Below the pieces are notes generated by a model. It had not been told where the DNA came from and ran no database searches. It saw only the letters and a list, made by a program, of their open reading frames with translations. A stretch of 64,000 nucleotides of DNA from Rhynchonema sp. JSB1_4 (lineage: Eukaryota; Nematoda; Chromadorea; Monhysterida; Xyalidae): positions 45,825 through 109,824 of the forward strand of contig JASAMV010003826.1 in NCBI GenBank assembly GCA_030248065.1, in the 5' to 3' direction. The position numbers and the translations under genes are program-made. Positions 61,601-64,000 of this stretch are shown in pieces (position 1 is the first letter of the stretch; every line of letters starts with the position of its first letter).

Positions 61601-63768
61601 GCTATTAATTGATTTTGATACACAGCAATATCCGTTCATTTCTAACCTGATCACAATTAGCGCAGGTGGTCGCCTTTTCGTTGGTGGTATCAATCAAAAA
61701 CTGAATCACTTCGTCAACGATGGGCCGATTGTTCTCGTCCAGTTTTGAGATCGTCGACTGCACACCACACAACGGACAGCGAACACGAAAATCCTGCGAG
61801 TATTATTGGATTCGTTCGTGCTCGAGTAAAAAACGAAATCTCTTCAGTCATAGTTTTCAGTCATAGAAACAACTATCTCGCAAACCCACACAAAAATTTT
61901 CATTTTTTCTCAACTTTTTGGAGTTTTCATACTTTTCGACCCTTGAAAACGGGCCAACCTCAAGCTAAAATGACGCAGGGTGAGAACGGTCCCGGCCCCA
62001 GTATAGTTGCCGAAGAAACGGTTCTTTATATTTTTGGAAAAAGAACAGTAGCGTGTGCATAATTGTCGGAAATAGAACTCCCATTAATTGAACATCACCA
62101 TATAGCTCCAAATTGAAAATAGAACCCCATTTGACCCCCCCATAAATTGAGCCACCCCACCCAAATGACCCCAGTGGAAAAATAGAACTCCCAAGTTCTA
62201 GCTCCATACGGTAGTGACAGGGCGTTTGGGGGAGCCAATGTAGTGGCAGGCCCATGTGAGGCAGTGGTGTCGTTGGGGGGGGAAGGGGGTACCCCTAGTA
62301 TCTGGTATCCGGTATCTTGATTTTTTTCACCCAGGGGTATTCGATTCGGTATCCTGACTTTTTGTCCAGGGGTATCCTACCCCAGTGTAGTACTTGGTCA
62401 GGGTGTTGACGATAGATAGATTGGGACCCGAAATGTGTTGACGATAGATAGATGACCAAAGTCCGAAATCTGGGGGGGGGTCGACCCAAACTTGTTGACG
62501 ATAGATAGATGGTGGGGGGGGGGGGTCGCCAAAAATCAAGGTATAGTATAGTGCATTAAGTAGGTAATAATGTGTAAATATTAATGAAAATGTGTATAGA
62601 TGTACTAAATCCGCGCGTAGCGCGCGATTTTTTGCCTATTTGGGACAAAAAATACCGATTTTGAGCCATTTTGAGGCAAAAATGCCCATTTTGGGGTCGA
62701 AATGTGTTGACGATAGATAGATTGTTCCCAGAATTTGTTGACGATAGATAGATTTGCCCATAAGTGTTGACGATAGATAGATGAAATCAAAAAGTGTTGA
62801 CGATAGATAGATGAATTTGGGGGGGGGGACCCCCCCCCCCCCCCCCCCCCCCCCCACAAGTACTACCCTGTCCTACCCTAAAATTTTTCCGAAAACAGTA
62901 AAAATCGCCCATTTTTACCTCCAAAATGCTCAAAATCGCTTGCTGGCGCAAGCATAACCCCCAAAAATGACCATTTTTTGCACTTTCAACACCGATTTTA
63001 CTGGATTTTCCTCTAAAAAATTGAGATTTTTTTGAACAACCCCCCTGGGTATCCGAGATTTTTTATTTTAGGGAGCAACCCCCCCAATGGTATCCGAGAT
63101 TTTTCATTTTGGGTCCGGTATCCGAAAATTTTGGATTTTGGGTATCCGGTATCCTGACTTTTTGATTTCCCAACGACACCACTGGTGTGAGGCAAGTATG
63201 AAGCGGGGTTGGGGGGACCGGAGGCGTGAGAGGACTGTCACTCAAAAAGGCAATTTCACTGTCACGTAATTTTGGCCCAAATCAGGTAAGATTTCTGCTT
63301 TTTCCCAAATCTCGCCGAAACTCGATCTACAAATCTACAAAGTCGTATTATTATAACGTTTGCGCGTGTTGCGCGCGATTTTTTTGCAAAATAGGGTCGA
63401 AAAATCACGATTTTTGCCATAAACCCCCTCGCCCAGGGACTACACTGACACCTGCACACTGCACTGCACGGACACGGATGACTTTCCAGATTTTTTATCT
63501 CCTGATCTGGCTCGGCCGGTACGTTATGTATGCATCTGCCCCGCTTTTTCTGGTGGTGCAGTCAGCCAAGCCAGCTCACCTCTTTAACAGCGAGACATGC
63601 CCGGCAAAACGCATGTGAGCACGAAGGCAGTGTGACTGGTTGACAGAGTTGTTTTTGGCAGACGACACAATCGAGTGGATTCCAATTCCAGGACACGCCA
63701 TTGGTGTGGTCAAGCACAATGCGATCGTCGTGCAAAATGTCACCGAGTTCGGCGCTTGCACTCGACAT
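55614..63768 (-). CDS. RNF207: RNF207-like RING/B-box protein
   Basis: RNF207 is a TRIM-like RING protein linked in vertebrates to cardiac potassium-channel handling. Exons: 63768-63580, 61793-61647, 61268-61155, 60889-60765, 60671-60587, 60508-60386, 60071-59907, 59713-59645, 59528 to about 59340, about 59083-58852, 58621-58472, 57833-57594, 57519-57266, 57031-56881, 56552-56321, 55954-55812, 55751-55614; about 900 residues. The C3HC4 RING is split over exons 1-2 (CVVCQKQ, CSHAFCRAC, then CPLC). B-box 1-like FFCETCHQALCDEC...THQARMFASH and B-box 2-like CALHDQPLILYSTDTKQLMCIKCF follow, then coiled coils (RDKLVERLESERQSRQQL; QQIWQEQLDRVRRQQQ). The last roughly 300 residues are a Ser/Thr/Pro-rich tail beyond the usual family length. 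The 59340/59083 splice is uncertain. Confidence 0.9.
56055..56150. repeat. TIR-like pair, CCCTCTTTATGGTGA family
   Basis: GCCCTCTTTATGGTGA and TCACCATAAACGGGTAG are imperfect inverses about 80 nt apart, related to the element at 30424. Located in an RNF207 intron. Confidence 0.5.
57834..58252. mobile_element. A/T-rich fold-back element, copy 2, filling an RNF207 intron
   Basis: Same architecture as 41930-42400: palindromic GGAAAAAAACG/CCGTTTTTTTCC blocks at both ends and TTAAGTACTGGAAAAATATT inside. Ends ATACTTGCGGG and CGCAAGTATA are inverses. The element's left end supplies the acceptor of RNF207 exon 57833-57594 (CCGGCCCGCAAG, then exon), so the insertion reaches the splice site. Confidence 0.8.
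60925..61000. repeat. Fragment of the A/T-rich fold-back family
   Basis: Blocks CGGAAAAATAAAATC and CGGGAAAAACGGTTC resemble parts of the elements at 41.9 and 57.8 kb. Truncated and intronic. Confidence 0.5.
62262..63184. mobile_element. Longer hAT-type non-autonomous element with internal repeats
   Basis: Termini CAGTGGTGTCGTTGGG and CCCAACGACACCACTG match the 18190 element. Flanking 8-mers ATGTGAGG (62254-62261) and GTGTGAGG (63185-63192) differ at one base, an aged target duplication. The shared interior near 62910-62990 corresponds to about 18277-18350. An extra middle part carries the 18-nt repeats of 62404-62812 and homopolymeric G and C runs. It sits in the intron that splits the RNF207 RING finger. 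Confidence 0.88.
62404..62812. repeat. Seven spaced copies of an 18-nt unit
   Basis: TGTTGACGATAGATAGAT starts at 62404, 62436, 62493, 62705, 62736, 62765 and 62795. The last four are spaced 29-31 nt apart with 11-13 nt unrelated spacers; the first three are irregular. It lies wholly inside the hAT-type element. A C tract (about 62830-62855) and G tracts adjoin it. No cas genes and a eukaryotic intron context rule out CRISPR. Confidence 0.9.
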
Positions 63769-64000
63769 CGTCGCCTGTCACGCTCACGCATGCGCGTGCA
63801 AATTTAACAATAGGAGTTCGTCTGAGTTCAATTTAAATAATTTGGGAGATAGAGAGACCTGTTCACAGAAAGAAAAAAATCCAGAGGGCATCTATTAATC
63901 ACTGCCCCGAATCTGAAAAAAATTGTTCCCAGAAATACAACCATGGTAGTAGTGGCTGGGGGGGTTGGGGGGGGTTCCCCCCCTGAGTACTTACCTACCA
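63769..64000. other. Upstream flank of RNF207
   Basis: Contains the sequence immediately 5' of the RNF207 start codon on the minus strand. No coding exon or clear core promoter motif is visible. A G/C homopolymer-rich stretch begins near 63957. Confidence 0.5.

Noticed and set aside
62404..62812. Spaced identical repeats resembling a CRISPR array
   Set aside because: Inside a transposon in an animal intron, irregular spacing in half the array, very short spacers and no cas genes.

Overview
Eukaryotic nuclear DNA, almost certainly from an invertebrate bilaterian. The evidence is spliced genes with GT-AG (and a few GC-AG) introns, mostly 60-500 nt long; a fused glutamyl-prolyl-tRNA synthetase, a hallmark of animals and their close relatives; and animal-type genes such as tomosyn, RNF207, TMEM26 and ASTE1. 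The phylum cannot be fixed from this sequence. No viral, bacterial or CRISPR locus, rRNA gene or convincing tRNA gene was seen.

Layout. (1) 1-19942, plus strand: EPRS, missing its 5' end. 32 exons were resolved and they keep one open frame to the terminal stop. The 7.9-kb intron 6702-14635, which splits a WHEP domain, holds two further genes: a membrane-anchored CmcI/TylF-like methyltransferase (minus, 7391-9191/9215) and a TMEM26-family membrane protein (plus, 11391-13892). (2) 20732-28580, plus: ASTE1/Asteroid, an XPG/PIN-type nuclease-fold gene. One of its introns hosts a small minus-strand gene for a secreted cysteine-rich protein (22819-23240). (3) 30726-48757, minus: tomosyn (STXBP5/STXBP5L), convergent with ASTE1. 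(4) 48758-53766: a repeat-rich gap with a 121-nt-arm inverted repeat and weak exon candidates. (5) 53767-55259, minus: TP53RK/Bud32; the five exons give exactly 253 codons plus stop. (6) 55614-63768, minus: an RNF207-like RING/B-box protein. (7) 63769-64000: upstream of RNF207, no gene seen.

The genes do not form a pathway. They are housekeeping (EPRS, TP53RK), vesicle fusion (tomosyn), ubiquitin signalling (RNF207) and membrane or secreted proteins.

The most striking signal is dispersed. A roughly 10-nt sequence, TGATGTTTCA/TGAAACATCA with close variants, occurs about 30 times. It sits within about 30 nt of the splice site at some 20 introns in six genes, in both orientations, and in several cases abuts the splice site. 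Some introns carry inverted copies, and two introns in different genes share further sequence. This looks like a family of intron-forming short inverted-repeat elements (introner-like). Other repeats include two hAT-type elements (one with a perfect 8-bp target duplication), A/T-rich fold-back elements and several TIR elements, nearly all in introns.
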